Assembly: GCA_900078375.1 (NCBI GenBank) | Contig: FLQS01000014.1 | Span: 45,953-109,952, forward strand | DNA length: 64,000 nucleotides | Direction of reading: 5' to 3' | DNA from: an uncultured Mycobacterium sp. | GTDB lineage: Bacteria > Actinomycetota > Actinomycetes > Mycobacteriales > Mycobacteriaceae | Part shown: piece by piece, positions 51,861 to 62,437 of the stretch | Layout of the letters: each line of letters begins with the position of its first letter | Position numbering within the stretch: the stretch's first letter is position 1 | Notes under the pieces: generated by a model | What the model saw: only the letters and a program-made list of their open reading frames with translations | What the model was told of the DNA's origin: nothing | Databases searched by the model: none | Position numbers and translations under genes: made by a program

Positions 51861-53648
51861 ATGGACGTCATCCACAAGAGCGCCGGCGACCTGAAGGTCA
51901 CGCCCAACCTCACCGATTATGCGCAGACCCGCACCTCGTTCAGCTGGGCGGCCGTGCCCGACCTGTGCGCCGCGATGGGCGATGGCGGCTGCAACATCGC
52001 CTACGCAGCCGTGGACAGGCATGCCGAAGGACCCGAAGCCGGCCGCACCGCGTTGCGGTTCATCGCCGACACCCCCGAGCTAACCACCCATGACATCAGC
52101 TACGCCGAACTGGGCACGCTGACCCGACGTTTCACCAACGTGTTGCGCGGCCTGGGAATCGGCAAGGGCGATCGCGTCTTCGTCATGATGGGCCGGGTTC
52201 CTGAGTTGTACATCAGCATCCTCGGCGCGCTGCGCAACGGCAGTGTGGTCTCCCCGCTGTTCTCGGCGTTCGGACCCGAGCCGATCGCCACCCGTGTCAA
52301 CCTCGGATCCGCCGACGTATTGGTGACTACCGCGGCGATCTACAAGCGCAAGATCGCCAAGATCCGCGACCAACTGACGTCCGTCAAGCATGTCCTTGTG
52401 GTCGGCGACGACGTCCACGCCGACATCGAAGGCACCGAGAACTTCCGCCGTCTGATGGATGCTGCCGACGCCGACGCGCCGATCGAGCACACCACCGCCG
52501 ACGACCTGTCGCTGCTGCATTTCACCAGTGGCACCACCGGGACACCCAAGGGTGCCCAACACGTCCACGGCGCGGTTGCCATGCACTACATCACCGGCCG
52601 CTACGCCCTCGACCTTCACGCGGGTGATATCTATTGGTGCACAGCAGATCCCGGTTGGGTGACCGGCACGTCGTACGGGATCATCGCCCCGCTGCTGCAC
52701 GGCGTCACCTCGATCATCGATGAGGCCGAGTTCGACGCGCAGCGGTGGTACCGGATTCTGCAGGACGAGCAGGTGACGGTCTGGTACACCGCTCCGACGG
52801 CGATCCGGATGCTCATCAAGGCCGGCCCGGAGCTACCCGCCAACTACCACTTCCCCAGGCTGAGGTTCATCGCGAGCGTCGGTGAGCCACTCAACGCCGA
52901 GGCGGTGTGGTGGGGAAAGCGGGTGCTGGGCTTGCCGATTCACGACAACTGGTGGCAAACCGAGACCGGCGGCATCATGGTCGCCAACACCCCGGCCTTT
53001 GACATCAAACCCGGCTCGATGGGCCGGCCGTTGCCCGGGGTCGACGCCTTCGTGGTGCACCGCGACGCGTCCGGTGCGGTCAGCGTGGTCAGCGAGCCGG
53101 ACGTCGAGGGTGAGCTGGCGCTGCGGGTCGGGTGGCCGTCGATGTTCCGCGGCTACCTGCACTCCGATGAGCGCTACCGCAAGAGTTTTGCCGGCGACCT
53201 GTACCTGTCGGGCGATCTGGTCAAACGCGACGCCGACGGCTATTTCTGGTTCATCGGACGGGCCGACGACGTGATCAAGTCCTCCGGGCATCTGATCGGG
53301 CCCTTCGAGGTGGAGAACGTGCTGACCGACCATCCCGCGGTCGCCGAGGCGGCGGTGATCGGAAAGCCCGATCCGACGTACGGCGAGTTGGTCAAGGCGT
53401 TCGTCACGCTCAAGACGGGCTACGTCGGTGACGATGATCTGCGTCGTGACCTGATGGGCCACGCGCGAAAGCGACTGGGGGCGGCGGTCGCACCGAAGGA
53501 GATCGACTTCGTCGACGCCCTGCCGCACACCCGGTCGGGCAAGATCATGCGCCGGCTACTCAAGGCCCGCGAGCTCGGATTGCCCGAAGGTGACACCTCG
53601 ACGGTGGAGACCACCGCCGCACAGCAAAGCAGCGAGGTGCCGGCATGA
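51861..53648 (+). CDS. Acyl-CoA synthetase (acetate-CoA ligase-like, ANL superfamily)
   Basis: 595 residues from the ATG at 51861. A longer frame overlapping the small gene is rejected. Adenylation motifs are [16 protein letters not shown] (P-loop), [21 protein letters not shown] (A5) and [39 protein letters not shown]. The C-terminal catalytic Lys motif is TRSGKIMRR. It resembles AcsA. The small-substrate Trp pair NWWQTETGG suggests acetate or propionate. Coupled by an ATGA overlap to the dehydrogenase E1 alpha gene. Confidence 0.93.
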   Translation: MDVIHKSAGDLKVTPNLTDYAQTRTSFSWAAVPDLCAAMGDGGCNIAYAAVDRHAEGPEAGRTALRFIADTPELTTHDISYAELGTLTRRFTNVLRGLGIGKGDRVFVMMGRVPELYISILGALRNGSVVSPLFSAFGPEPIATRVNLGSADVLVTTAAIYKRKIAKIRDQLTSVKHVLVVGDDVHADIEGTENFRRLMDAADADAPIEHTTADDLSLLHFTSGTTGTPKGAQHVHGAVAMHYITGRYALDLHAGDIYWCTADPGWVTGTSYGIIAPLLHGVTSIIDEAEFDAQRWYRILQDEQVTVWYTAPTAIRMLIKAGPELPANYHFPRLRFIASVGEPLNAEAVWWGKRVLGLPIHDNWWQTETGGIMVANTPAFDIKPGSMGRPLPGVDAFVVHRDASGAVSVVSEPDVEGELALRVGWPSMFRGYLHSDERYRKSFAGDLYLSGDLVKRDADGYFWFIGRADDVIKSSGHLIGPFEVENVLTDHPAVAEAAVIGKPDPTYGELVKAFVTLKTGYVGDDDLRRDLMGHARKRLGAAVAPKEIDFVDALPHTRSGKIMRRLLKARELGLPEGDTSTVETTAAQQSSEVPA

Positions 53649-54622
53649 CCGACCAGAACCTGGCACGCGGACTGCTCTCCGACATGATCCGGGTCCGCCG
53701 GATGGAAGAGATGTGCGCCGAAATGTACAGCGCCGCAAAGATTCGCGGCTTCCTGCACCTTTACGTCGGCGAAGAAGCGGTAGCCGCGGGCTCGCTGCGC
53801 GCACTGGGGTCCGAGGACGCCGTGGTGACGACCTACCGTGACCACGCCCATGCGTTGCTGCGCGGCATCCCGATGACCAAGATCATGGCCGAGATGTATG
53901 GGAAGGTGCAGGGCTGCTCGGGTGGGCGCGGTGGATCCATGCACTTGTTCGACGCGGGCCGACGGTTCTACGGCGGCAACGCCATCGTCGCCGCGGGCCT
54001 GCCGCTGGCGGCCGGACTGGCGTTCGCGGACGCACAACTGAACCGAAAGAACGTCACCGCATGCTATTTCGGTGAAGGCGCGACCGCCGAGGGCGCGTTT
54101 CACGAGTCCATGAACATGGCCGAACTGTGGCAGCTTCCGGTGCTGTTCTGTTGCGAGAACAATCGATACGCGATGGGCACGGTGATCGACCACGAGCTGT
54201 CACAGCTGGATCTAGCGGCGAAGGCGGCGTCCTACCGCGTGCCCAGCGCATCGGCCGACGGTATGGATGTGCTCGCCTGCCACACTGTCACGCAGCAGGC
54301 CGTCGAACACATCCGCACCCAAGGCGGGCCGTTCTTCATCGAGTTCCGCACCTACCGTTTCCGTCCGCACTCGATGTTCGACCCCGAACTCTATCGGGCG
54401 AAGTCTGAAGTCGAGGAATGGCGCAAGCGCGACCCGATCCACCTCTACGGCGACAAGTGTCTGGCTGACGGCACGGTCACCGGCGAGGACATCGCCGCGA
54501 TGCAGGCGTCCGCCGAGAACGAGGTAGCCGAGGCGGTCGCCTACGCCGAGGCGGGCACCTGGGAAAGCGTCGACGACCTTGCGCGGCACCTGATGTCGCC
54601 GGCGACGGCGGAGGGCTTCTGA
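53645..54622 (+). CDS. 2-oxoacid/acetoin dehydrogenase E1 component, alpha subunit
   Basis: 325 residues, ATG overlapping the synthetase stop. The pattern [36 protein letters not shown] opens the AcoA/PdhA-type fold. The thiamine diphosphate motif is [38 protein letters not shown] (GEG...ENN). It makes the active site with the beta subunit. Whether the substrate is pyruvate, acetoin or another 2-oxoacid cannot be told. Confidence 0.92.
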   Translation: MTDQNLARGLLSDMIRVRRMEEMCAEMYSAAKIRGFLHLYVGEEAVAAGSLRALGSEDAVVTTYRDHAHALLRGIPMTKIMAEMYGKVQGCSGGRGGSMHLFDAGRRFYGGNAIVAAGLPLAAGLAFADAQLNRKNVTACYFGEGATAEGAFHESMNMAELWQLPVLFCCENNRYAMGTVIDHELSQLDLAAKAASYRVPSASADGMDVLACHTVTQQAVEHIRTQGGPFFIEFRTYRFRPHSMFDPELYRAKSEVEEWRKRDPIHLYGDKCLADGTVTGEDIAAMQASAENEVAEAVAYAEAGTWESVDDLARHLMSPATAEGF

Positions 54623-55602
54623 TGAAGACGACCTACCGCAACGCGGTGCATGACGCGATTCGCCATGCCATGCAGCAGGATTCCCGCGTCTTGCTACTCG
54701 GTGAGGACGTCGGCGCCTATGGCGGAACCTACGCCGCCTCTAAAGGACTCCTCGAGGAGTTCGGCCCCGAACGAATCAGGGATACCCCGCTGTCGGAGTT
54801 GGGTTTTGTCGGGATCGGAGTCGGCGCCGCGCTGGGCGGTCTTCGCCCGATCGTCGAGGTGATGACGGTGAACTTCAGCCTGCTGGCGCTGGATCAGATC
54901 GTCAACACCGCCGCCGCCCTGCGCCACATGTCCGGCGGGCAGTTCTCCGTTCCGCTGGTGGTGCGGATGGCCACCGGTGCTGGGCGCCAACTCGCTGCGC
55001 AGCATTCGCACAGTCTCGAGGGCTGGTATGCGCACATCCCCGGCATCAAGGTGCTGGCGCCGGCCACGGTGGCCGACGCCTACGGAATGCTGCTCACCGC
55101 ACTGGCCGACCCCGACCCGACCGTGATCTTCGAACACGTCCAGCTCTACAACACCTCAGTCGACGTCGACACCCTTGAGCCGACCGACATCGCACGAGCA
55201 GCGGTGCGGCGCAGTGGCGCCGACGCCACCCTGATCACCTACGGCGGTTGCCTGCCGAAGACCCTCGATGCCGCCGATCAGCTGTCGCTGGCCGGAATCG
55301 ACTGTGAGGTCATCGATCTGCGGGTGCTACGGCCACTGGATGACGAGACGATCCTGGAGTCGGTGCGCAAGACGCACCGGGCGGTCATCGTCGACGAGAT
55401 GTGGCGCACCGGCAGCTTCGCCGGTGAGATCAGTGCGCGCATCGTCGAGGGCGCGTTCTACGATCTCGACGCCCCGATCGCCCGGGTCTGCACGGAAGAA
55501 GTGCCGATCCCTTATGCCAAGCATCTCGAAGAGGCGGCCCTGCCGCAGCCCGACAAGATCGTTGCCGCGGTGCGCGGCTTGTTCGGGGTGGAAGAACAGT
55601 GA
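54622..55602 (+). CDS. 2-oxoacid/acetoin dehydrogenase E1 component, beta subunit
   Basis: 326 residues, ATG overlapping the alpha stop (TGATG). Transketolase pyrimidine-binding region: [59 protein letters not shown]-terminal transketolase domain with [35 protein letters not shown]. It forms the alpha2beta2 E1 with the preceding subunit. Confidence 0.94.
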   Translation: MKTTYRNAVHDAIRHAMQQDSRVLLLGEDVGAYGGTYAASKGLLEEFGPERIRDTPLSELGFVGIGVGAALGGLRPIVEVMTVNFSLLALDQIVNTAAALRHMSGGQFSVPLVVRMATGAGRQLAAQHSHSLEGWYAHIPGIKVLAPATVADAYGMLLTALADPDPTVIFEHVQLYNTSVDVDTLEPTDIARAAVRRSGADATLITYGGCLPKTLDAADQLSLAGIDCEVIDLRVLRPLDDETILESVRKTHRAVIVDEMWRTGSFAGEISARIVEGAFYDLDAPIARVCTEEVPIPYAKHLEEAALPQPDKIVAAVRGLFGVEEQ

Positions 55603-56822
55603 TCGAGTTCACGATGCCCGCCCTTGGCGCGGATATGGACGAGGGCACCCTCGACGAGTGGCTGATCAAACCCGGCGATACAGTCACGCGCGGGCAGATC
55701 GTCGCCGTCGTCGAAACCACCAAAGCCGCAGTGGAAATCGAGTGCTGGCACGACGGCGTCGTTGCTGAGCTGCTCGTCCCGGTCGGGCAGACGGTGGCTG
55801 TCGGCGCACCATTGGCAACCCTGGCGGAGCCCGGTGAGGCGGTGCAACCGCGCACCGCCTCACCGGCTGCCACGGCAGTCACCGCCGCACACACCGAGCC
55901 GCCGACCGTCGTCGGCCACCCGCCCGTCACCGCGGCACCGGTGGGTCATCGGCTGTGGGTGTCCCCGGTGGCCCGGCGCACGGCGGCCTCGCTGAACGTC
56001 GACCTGAAGGCAGTCACCGGAACCGGTCCGCAAGGGGCGATCACACTCAGCGACGTCGAGCATGCCGCCGCCACCAAGCATCACGCCGAGCCCGCGCCGC
56101 CCGCCCCCGCGCCAACATCGACCATGCCGAAGTCCGCGGCCGAGAAGGCCAAGGCGCGCGGCGCGGCCATGCGCGCCTCGATCGCCGCGGCGATGAGCCG
56201 CTCGAAACGCGAGATTCCGCATTACTACCTGGCCGACGAGATCATCCTCGATGCAGCCCTCGGCTGGCTGACCGAACAGAATATGAATCGACCGATCACC
56301 GAGCGGTTGCTGCCGGCCGTGTTACAGCTCAAGGCGGTGGCATTGGCCGCACAGCGGTTCACCGAGTTCAGCGGGTTCTGGCGCGACGAGGGCTACGAGC
56401 CGCACCCGGCTGTGCATGTCGGCGTGGCGATCTCGCTGCGCGGGGGCGGGCTGGTGGCCCCGGCGATCCATGATGTGGCCGAGAAGAAGCTCGACGAGCT
56501 GATGGCCGACCTGACCGACCTGGTGGCCCGTGCGCGGGCCGGGTCGCTGCGCAGTTCGGAGATGTCCGACCCGACCATCACCGTCACCAACCTCGGCGAT
56601 AAGGGTGTCGACTCGGTGTTCGGCGTCATCTACCCGCCGCAGGTCGCCATCGTCGGATTCGGCCGGCCCGCGCAGCGCGTCGTCGTGGTCGACGGTGGCA
56701 TCCGAGTCGCCACGACCGTGCAGGCCAGTTTGGCCGCCGACCATCGCGCCAGTGACGGTCATCGCGGTGCGCTGTTCGTGGCTGAGATCAACCGGCTGTT
56801 GCAGCAGCCTGACGAGTTGTAG
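55599..56822 (+). CDS. Dihydrolipoamide acyltransferase (E2)
   Basis: 407 residues, GTG start overlapping the beta stop. The lipoyl domain is 1-78 with the lipoylated Lys in [12 protein letters not shown]. An Ala/Pro linker follows, then the E1/E3-binding domain ([35 protein letters not shown]). The catalytic domain ends with [13 protein letters not shown], carrying the active-site His and Asp. No E3 (dihydrolipoamide dehydrogenase) is in the operon, so a housekeeping E3 must serve it. Confidence 0.94.
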   Translation: MIEFTMPALGADMDEGTLDEWLIKPGDTVTRGQIVAVVETTKAAVEIECWHDGVVAELLVPVGQTVAVGAPLATLAEPGEAVQPRTASPAATAVTAAHTEPPTVVGHPPVTAAPVGHRLWVSPVARRTAASLNVDLKAVTGTGPQGAITLSDVEHAAATKHHAEPAPPAPAPTSTMPKSAAEKAKARGAAMRASIAAAMSRSKREIPHYYLADEIILDAALGWLTEQNMNRPITERLLPAVLQLKAVALAAQRFTEFSGFWRDEGYEPHPAVHVGVAISLRGGGLVAPAIHDVAEKKLDELMADLTDLVARARAGSLRSSEMSDPTITVTNLGDKGVDSVFGVIYPPQVAIVGFGRPAQRVVVVDGGIRVATTVQASLAADHRASDGHRGALFVAEINRLLQQPDEL

Positions 56823-56834
56823 AAGGGAACCGAC

Positions 56835-57077
56835 GTGAGCGATACCGGGATCCGCGATCAGGTCGTGGAAGAACTGCTCGCGATCGCACCGGAGATCGAA
56901 GAGGGCGATCTGTCCGACACCGAGCTCCTACGCGACCAGGTGGACCTGGACTCGATGGACTGGCTGAACTTTCTGGTCCGGCTGCACAAGCGCTTCGAGG
57001 TGGACATCCCGGAGTCGGAGTACGCCTCACTGCGCACGATCGACGATCTGACAAGCTACATCGGCGCCCACCGCTAG
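56835..57077 (+). CDS. Acyl carrier protein
   Basis: 80 residues, GTG start after AGAAGGGAA. The phosphopantetheine serine is Ser40 in VDLDSMDWLNFLV, a variant of DSL/DSM. The acidic helical chain is typical of ACP. Finding an ACP next to an acyl-CoA synthetase and an E1-E2 complex is unusual: it may accept the acyl group. The stop TAG is inside the -10 of the next gene. Confidence 0.9.
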   Translation: MSDTGIRDQVVEELLAIAPEIEEGDLSDTELLRDQVDLDSMDWLNFLVRLHKRFEVDIPESEYASLRTIDDLTSYIGAHR

Positions 57078-57086
57078 ACTGCGACG

Positions 57087-57989
57087 GTGGCCCAGCTGCC
57101 GTCCGTCGTCTTGCATGATCCTTCCTCACCGCTGACCGCCACGTACGTGCCGTCGGCGGGCATGATCTGCACCTCACTGTCCGACGACGGCGTCGAGATG
57201 CTGGGGCAACGCCGCGGCCTGGGGGCCTACCTCTCTGATGCCAAAACTTTCGGCATTCCAATCCTGTACCCGTGGGCTAATCGGCTGAGCGCCAACGGAT
57301 ATGACGTCGACGGCGGGGCCGTGACGCTGACAACCGGAGCGGGTGGTGTCCACACCGACGAGCACGGTGCGGTGATCCACGGGGTGCTCTCGGCCTACCC
57401 AGGCTGGCTGGTCACCGAGCAATCCGAGAACCGGCTGACCGCCGACCTGGACTTCGGAAGCGACCCGGGCTTGCTGGCCAGCTTCCCGTTCCCCCACGTG
57501 CTCACCCTCGATGTCATGCTGGCTGGCCGGGCGCTCACGGTGCAGACGACGGTCACGCCGACCACCGCGGTGTCGGTGCCGCTCTGCTACGGCTTCCATC
57601 CGTACTTCACCATTCCCGGGGTGCCACGCTCAGAGTGGACACTGCAGACTCCGAGGCTGCGCCATCTGCCGGTGGACAGCCAGGGCATCCCCACCGGGGC
57701 CACTGACGAGTGGCCGGCCTTCTCGGAGAAGCTGGGCGGCAAGATATTTGACGACGGCTTCGACGAGGTGCCGCAGGGAGCGGTATTCACACTCGCCGGC
57801 GGCGACCGGCGCATCGAGGTGGTCTACGACCAAGGATTCGCGGCGGCGCAGATCTTCGCCCCCGCCAATGACGACGTCGTTGCCATCGAGCCGATGGCCG
57901 CACCGACGAACTCACTGCGCACGGGCGCCTACAGCACGGCGTTGCCGGGCCGGCCCGCCACCGCGGTATTCACCGTCCGAGTGACGTAA
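57087..57989 (+). CDS. Aldose 1-epimerase family protein
   Basis: 300 residues, GTG start 6 bases after TAGACT (57075-57080), so likely leaderless. The beta-sandwich shows GIPILYPWANRLS (substrate Arg), VIHGVLSAYPGW (His), CYGFHPYFTIPG (catalytic His) and late VAIEPMAAPTNSLR (catalytic Glu). It probably interconverts anomers of an aldose or a phosphorylated sugar. Independent of the operon before it. Confidence 0.92.
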   Translation: MAQLPSVVLHDPSSPLTATYVPSAGMICTSLSDDGVEMLGQRRGLGAYLSDAKTFGIPILYPWANRLSANGYDVDGGAVTLTTGAGGVHTDEHGAVIHGVLSAYPGWLVTEQSENRLTADLDFGSDPGLLASFPFPHVLTLDVMLAGRALTVQTTVTPTTAVSVPLCYGFHPYFTIPGVPRSEWTLQTPRLRHLPVDSQGIPTGATDEWPAFSEKLGGKIFDDGFDEVPQGAVFTLAGGDRRIEVVYDQGFAAAQIFAPANDDVVAIEPMAAPTNSLRTGAYSTALPGRPATAVFTVRVT

Positions 57990-57992
57990 CAC

Positions 57993-58053
57993 CCAAACCG
58001 ACAAACGGGTGCGGAAGTGCGAGTAATTCGCACCATTTCGTCAATCACGGCGC
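57993..58053. repeat. Dispersed intergenic element, copy B
   Basis: 61 bases between the convergent epimerase and hspR genes. Its reverse complement aligns to 24431-24491 at 50 of 61 bases without gaps. It keeps the TACTCGCACTTCC block and the GCGA-5-TCGC hairpin with a different loop. Confidence 0.75.
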
Positions 58054-58059
58054 AGAGAG

Positions 58060-58440
58060 TCACCGGCGCGGCTTCCAGACCACCAGCGCCGTGCTCTTCG
58101 GCACGACCGCCAGATCACGACGCTGGTTGACACGCAACGACTCCAGCTCGTCCATCATCTCCTGGAGCCGCGACTGCAACGCCTCGACCTGGTTGGTCAG
58201 TTCGATGATCCGCTTGATCCCGGCCAGGTTGACACCCTCGTCCTGGGACAGCCGCTGCACCTCGCGCAGCAGCTCGACGTCACGCTCTGAATATCGCCGT
58301 CCGCCACCGGAACTGCGCCGGGGGCTGACCAGACCGAGCCGGTCGTACGTGCGCAGCGTCTGCGCATGCATACCGGCCAGCTCGGCGGCCACCGAAATGA
58401 GAAATGTTCGAGTTTCTCGGGACTCGTTAGCAGAAGCCAT
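58060..58440 (-). CDS. hspR: Heat-shock repressor HspR (MerR family)
   Basis: 126 residues, ATG overlapping the dnaJ stop by one base. The MerR-type DNA-binding domain reads FLISVAAELAGMHAQTLRTYDRLGLVSPRRSSGGGRRYSERDVELLREVQRLS. A coiled-coil (ELTNQVEALQSRLQEMMDELESLR) follows. HspR binds HAIR repeats with DnaK as co-repressor and shuts off dnaK and clpB. HAIR sites are present before both genes in this window. Confidence 0.97.
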   Translation of the reverse strand: MASANESRETRTFLISVAAELAGMHAQTLRTYDRLGLVSPRRSSGGGRRYSERDVELLREVQRLSQDEGVNLAGIKRIIELTNQVEALQSRLQEMMDELESLRVNQRRDLAVVPKSTALVVWKPRR

Positions 58441-59621
58441 CAGCGATTACCCGCCCATCCAGCACGGGGGTCGAAGCCACTCACCCGCTCCGCGGTCGCA
58501 TAGGCCTCAAGCGCCTCCAGCGCCGAACCCTCGAGGTTTGGCGGCACCGCGACCTTGACGGTGACCAACAGGTCGCCGTGGCCGCCGTCACGCTTGGACA
58601 CACCGCGCCCACGCACTCGCAGGATCCGGCCGTCCGAGGTGCCCTTGGGCACCCGCACACCGACCTTGCCCTCCAGGGTGGGAACGGAAAGCGTTGTCCC
58701 CAATGCCAGTTCGGTGAAGCTCACCGGAACCGTCACGGTCAGGTCGTCGCCGTCACGGCCGAACACCTTGTCCGGGCGCACGTGCACGGTGACGTACAGG
58801 TCGCCTGACGGCGCACCGCGCAGTCCGGCTTCACCCTGCCCGGCCAGCCGAATACGCTGACCGTCCTCGACGCCCGGCGGGATCCTGACATTGATCGTGC
58901 GGGTTCTGGTGGTCACCCCGGTGCCGTGGCACTCGTCGCAGGGGTGCTCGATGATCGAGCCGCTGCCCCGGCAGTCGGTGCACGGCTCGGAGAACCCGAA
59001 CGCGCCCTGGTTGCGGTTGATCACCCCGGAGCCGTTGCACGACGGGCACACCTTCGGGCTGGTGCCCGGACGTGCGCCGCTGCCATGGCAATTCGTGCAC
59101 GGCGCAGGGCTGGTCAGCCGCAGCGGCATGGCCACACCCTTGGTCGCTTCCAGGAAATCGAGATCAGTCTCGGTCTCCAGGTCCTTGCCACGCCGTGGCC
59201 GGCTGGGTCGCGGCGGGGCGCCGCGCCCGAACAAGCCGCCGAACAGGTCGCCGATGTTCGTGCCGCCGGTCTGGCCGGCGGTGTCGAACAGATCGTTCAG
59301 GTTGAACTCGCCGCCATCGGCGCCGTAGCTGCTGAATCCGCCGAAACCACCGCCGCCGTTTCCGCGGCGACCGAAGCCGCCGCCGGCGAACATCCGTCGG
59401 GTCTCGTCGTACTCCTTGCGCTTGGCCGGATCGGTCAGCACGTCCCTGGCCTCGCCGACCTCTTTGTAGCGTTCGTCGGCTGCGGCGTTGTCCGGGTTGC
59501 GGTCGGGGTGATTCTCAGCGAGCAGCTTGCGGGCCACCCGCTTGATCTCGTCCTCGCTGGCGTCGGAGGAGACGCCAAGCACTTTGTAGAAGTCTTTCTC
59601 AACCCATTCTCGTTGAACCAT
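58440..59621 (-). CDS. dnaJ: Co-chaperone DnaJ (DnaJ1)
   Basis: 393 residues, ATG start. J-domain with HPD ([11 protein letters not shown]) near residue 36, Gly/Phe-rich region (about 75-110), four zinc-finger CxxCxGxG repeats ([32 protein letters not shown]), then substrate-binding domains. It stimulates DnaK ATPase and delivers clients. A 34-base gap separates it from grpE. Confidence 0.97.
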   Translation of the reverse strand: MVQREWVEKDFYKVLGVSSDASEDEIKRVARKLLAENHPDRNPDNAAADERYKEVGEARDVLTDPAKRKEYDETRRMFAGGGFGRRGNGGGGFGGFSSYGADGGEFNLNDLFDTAGQTGGTNIGDLFGGLFGRGAPPRPSRPRRGKDLETETDLDFLEATKGVAMPLRLTSPAPCTNCHGSGARPGTSPKVCPSCNGSGVINRNQGAFGFSEPCTDCRGSGSIIEHPCDECHGTGVTTRTRTINVRIPPGVEDGQRIRLAGQGEAGLRGAPSGDLYVTVHVRPDKVFGRDGDDLTVTVPVSFTELALGTTLSVPTLEGKVGVRVPKGTSDGRILRVRGRGVSKRDGGHGDLLVTVKVAVPPNLEGSALEALEAYATAERVSGFDPRAGWAGNR

Positions 59622-59655
59622 GCCGCGTCACCTCCTCTCACCGTTCGTCATCGTG

Positions 59656-60294
59656 TTAGTTCGATTCTGCGTTCTGTGCGCCGCTCTGCCCGCCGTTGAC
59701 GGGCGTGTCGGCCGTCCCGGCTTGTGCCGCAGGCGCATCGTCGACGGTGTCGACCACCCCGACGAGCGCGTGCCGCAGCACGAGGTCGCCGAGCTTGTAG
59801 CCCTGCCGCATGACCGTGCCGAGCACCGGCTTGGAGCCCTCGCCCTCGTGCTGCACGGCCTCGTGCAGGGACGGGTCGAACTCGTCGCCCTCGGCGCCGA
59901 AGGCTGTCAGGCCCAGCCCGGACAGGGCGGCCGTCAGCTTGTCGGCGACCGACTTGAGCGGACTGGTCTCCAGGTCGCCATGGCTGCGGGCCCGATCGAG
60001 ATCGTCGAGGACTGGCAGTAACTGGGTGACCACGGCGGCCTTGGCCCGCTCACCGGCCACCTGCTGATCGCGTAGCGCGCGCTTGCGGTAGTTGGCGAAA
60101 TCGGCCTGCACCCGTTGTAGATCACCGAGTAGTTCGGCTGCCTTGTCGGACTCCTCCGGCGATTCGCCCGCGAACGCCCCCGGCGCCGACCCACTGGGGG
60201 CCGGGCCGGAGGGCTCACGAACTTCTCCGGTCTGGGGGTCGATTCGGCGCTTGTCGGTGACAGTTACCGGTTCGTCCTCGCGACCTTCGCTCAC
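59656..60294 (-). CDS. grpE: Nucleotide exchange factor GrpE
   Basis: 212 residues, GTG overlapping the dnaK stop (GTGA). Polar, acidic N-terminal 60 residues precede the GrpE coiled coil and head: [50 protein letters not shown] and [23 protein letters not shown]. It releases ADP from DnaK. The acidic tail is Ala/Gly-rich. Confidence 0.97.
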   Translation of the reverse strand: MSEGREDEPVTVTDKRRIDPQTGEVREPSGPAPSGSAPGAFAGESPEESDKAAELLGDLQRVQADFANYRKRALRDQQVAGERAKAAVVTQLLPVLDDLDRARSHGDLETSPLKSVADKLTAALSGLGLTAFGAEGDEFDPSLHEAVQHEGEGSKPVLGTVMRQGYKLGDLVLRHALVGVVDTVDDAPAAQAGTADTPVNGGQSGAQNAESN

Positions 60295-62144
60295 TTGCGC
60301 TCCTGCTCATCGTCATCGTCAACGACCTCGGCGTCCACGACGTCGTCGTTGGATGAACCGCCCGAATCGCCGGCAGCCTGGTCGGCCTGCGTGGACTCGT
60401 AGATCGCCGAAGCAAGAGCCTGTGACTCCTGGCCCAGCTTCTCCATCGCGGACTTGATCGCCCCGATGTCGGTGCCGGCCAGCGCCGTCTTGGCGTCGGT
60501 GACCGCGGCCTCGACCTTGGTCAAGGTGTCCTCAGGAACCTTCGAACCGCCTTCGGCAGAACGCTGTTCAGCGACGAACTTCTCCGTCTGGTAGACCAGC
60601 GACTCGGCCTGGTTGCGGACGTCGGCCTCTTCGCGACGCTTGCGGTCTTCCTCAGCGTGCGCCTCGGCGTCCTTGATCATCCGGTCGATCTCTTCCTTGG
60701 ACAGGCCGGAGCCTTCCTGGATCTTGATCGTGTTTTCCTTGCCGGTGCCCTTGTCCTTGGCGGTGACGTGCACGATGCCGTTGGCATCGATGTCGAAGGT
60801 CACCTCGACCTGGGGCACACCGCGCGGAGCCGGCGGCAGGCCGGTCAGCTCGAAGGAGCCGAGCAGCTTGTTGTGCGCCGCGATCTCGCGCTCACCCTGA
60901 TAGACCTGGATCTGCACCGACGGCTGGTTGTCGTCGGCCGTGGTGAAGGTCTCCGACCGCTTGGTCGGGATGGTGGTGTTGCGCTCGATGAGCTTGGTCA
61001 TCACGCCGCCCTTGGTCTCGATGCCGAGACTCAACGGGGTGACGTCAAGCAGCAGAACGTCTTTCACCTCACCCTTGAGGACACCCGCCTGCAGCGCGGC
61101 ACCAACGGCCACAACTTCGTCGGGGTTGACGCCCTTGTTGGGCTCCTGCCCACCGGTGAGTTCCTTGACCAGATCGGTGACCGCGGGCATGCGGGTGGAA
61201 CCACCCACCAGAACCACGTGGTCGATATCGGACACCGAGATCCCGGCGTCCTTGATGACCTGCTGGAACGGCGCACGCGTGCGGTCGAGCAGATCCTGAG
61301 TGATCTTCTGGAACTCCGATCGGGTCAGCTGCTCGTCGAGGAACAGCGGATTCTTGTCGGCGTCGACGGTGATGTAGGGCAGGTTGATCGAGGTGCTTCC
61401 GCTGGAACTCAGCTCGATCTTGGCCTTCTCGGCGGCTTCACGAAGCCGCTGCATGGCCATCTTGTCCTTGGTCAGGTCGATGCCGCTGGTGCCCTTGAAC
61501 TTGTCGACGAGCCACTCGACGATCCGGTCGTCCCAGTCGTCGCCACCGAGGTGGTTGTCACCCGAGGTCGCGCGGACCTCGACGACACCGTCGCCGATCT
61601 CCAGCAGCGAGACGTCGAACGTGCCGCCACCGAGGTCGAAGACCAGGATGGTCTGTTCCTTGCTGCCCTTGTCCAGGCCGTAGGCCAGGGCGGCGGCAGT
61701 CGGTTCGTTGACGATGCGCAGCACGTTCAGGCCGGCGATCTGACCGGCCTCCTTGGTGGCCTGACGCTGGGCGTCGTTGAAGTACGCGGGCACGGTGATG
61801 ACCGCGTCGGTGATGTCCTCGCCGAGGTAGCTTTCGGCGTCCCGCTTCAGCTTCATCAGCACGCGGGCGCTGATCTCCTGCGAGGTGTAGTCCTTGCCGT
61901 CGATCTCGACGGACCAGTCGGTGCCCACGTGTCGCTTCACCGAACGGATGGTCCGGTCGACGTTGGTCACCGCCTGGTTCTTGGCGGGCTGGCCGACCAG
62001 CACTTCGCCGTTGCGTGCAAAGGCGACCACGGACGGCGTGGTACGGGACCCTTCGGAGTTGGCGACGACGACAGGTTCGCCACCCTCCAGTACCGCCACG
62101 ACGGAGTTGGTGGTCCCGAGGTCGATGCCGACCGCACGAGCCAT
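60291..62144 (-). CDS. dnaK: Chaperone DnaK (Hsp70)
   Basis: 617 residues. The ATPase domain has [56 protein letters not shown] and [11 protein letters not shown]. The substrate domain and C-terminal lid are intact, ending in an acidic DDEQERK tail. The ATG has AGGAGG 8 bases upstream (62152-62157). It is the first gene of the heat-shock operon, repressed by HspR. Confidence 0.98.
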   Translation of the reverse strand: MARAVGIDLGTTNSVVAVLEGGEPVVVANSEGSRTTPSVVAFARNGEVLVGQPAKNQAVTNVDRTIRSVKRHVGTDWSVEIDGKDYTSQEISARVLMKLKRDAESYLGEDITDAVITVPAYFNDAQRQATKEAGQIAGLNVLRIVNEPTAAALAYGLDKGSKEQTILVFDLGGGTFDVSLLEIGDGVVEVRATSGDNHLGGDDWDDRIVEWLVDKFKGTSGIDLTKDKMAMQRLREAAEKAKIELSSSGSTSINLPYITVDADKNPLFLDEQLTRSEFQKITQDLLDRTRAPFQQVIKDAGISVSDIDHVVLVGGSTRMPAVTDLVKELTGGQEPNKGVNPDEVVAVGAALQAGVLKGEVKDVLLLDVTPLSLGIETKGGVMTKLIERNTTIPTKRSETFTTADDNQPSVQIQVYQGEREIAAHNKLLGSFELTGLPPAPRGVPQVEVTFDIDANGIVHVTAKDKGTGKENTIKIQEGSGLSKEEIDRMIKDAEAHAEEDRKRREEADVRNQAESLVYQTEKFVAEQRSAEGGSKVPEDTLTKVEAAVTDAKTALAGTDIGAIKSAMEKLGQESQALASAIYESTQADQAAGDSGGSSNDDVVDAEVVDDDDEQERK

Positions 62145-62175
62145 GATGAATCCTCCTGATAGTTACTTCTTTGGA

Positions 62176-62196
62176 TCTGAGCGAACTAGGCTCAAG
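62176..62196 (-). promoter_or_regulatory. HAIR operator 2 of dnaK, overlapping the -10
   Basis: CTGAG (62177-62181), 9 bases, then CTCAAG (62191-62196) is an imperfect HAIR. On the minus strand TTGACA (62224-62219), 18 bases, then CAGTCT (62200-62195) forms a promoter whose -10 touches this repeat, so HspR would block it. Confidence 0.55.
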
Positions 62197-62230
62197 ACTG
62201 CCTCCGCGGGTGGGCGGTTGTCAAGCCATA

Positions 62231-62251
62231 GTTGAGTCTAATCCACTCAAG
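62231..62251 (-). promoter_or_regulatory. HAIR operator 1 of dnaK
   Basis: GTTGAGT (62231-62237), 7 bases, then ACTCAAG (62245-62251) matches HspR HAIR (CTTGAGT-N7-ACTCAAG) at all but one position. It lies just upstream of the -35 of the predicted dnaK promoter. Confidence 0.8.
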
Positions 62252-62331
62252 TTGTCAGGACGGTCAACGGCAGGCATTCCAGATTTGTTCCCGGCCGACA
62301 GAAATCCGCCCACCCCGCGGTCTCCGGACGC

Positions 62332-62388
62332 CGAGATCGACGCCAGCATCGTCCGCTCTCACACTTTCGCGCGCCAGCGTCGATCTCG
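62332..62388. repeat. Inverted repeat between dnaK and the WXG-type gene
   Basis: Perfect 12-base arms CGAGATCGACGC (62332-62343) and GCGTCGATCTCG (62377-62388) surround a 33-base loop. The left side resembles the element at 12522-12538 (CGAGATCGACxCCAG). It sits between divergent genes, so it is not simply a terminator. Confidence 0.5.
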
Positions 62389-62437
62389 ACGCTTTGGTGA
62401 ATACCGGTGGCACGGATACGTCAGTAGGTTGCTGGCC

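Noticed and set aside
60657..62159. 500-residue plus-strand frame opposite dnaK
   Set aside because: Antisense shadow. No start signal and no protein family.
62171..62437. N-terminal extension of the WXG-type protein
   Set aside because: It would cross the dnaK promoter, both HAIR sites and an inverted repeat. A leaderless GTG at 62438 begins the conserved motif.
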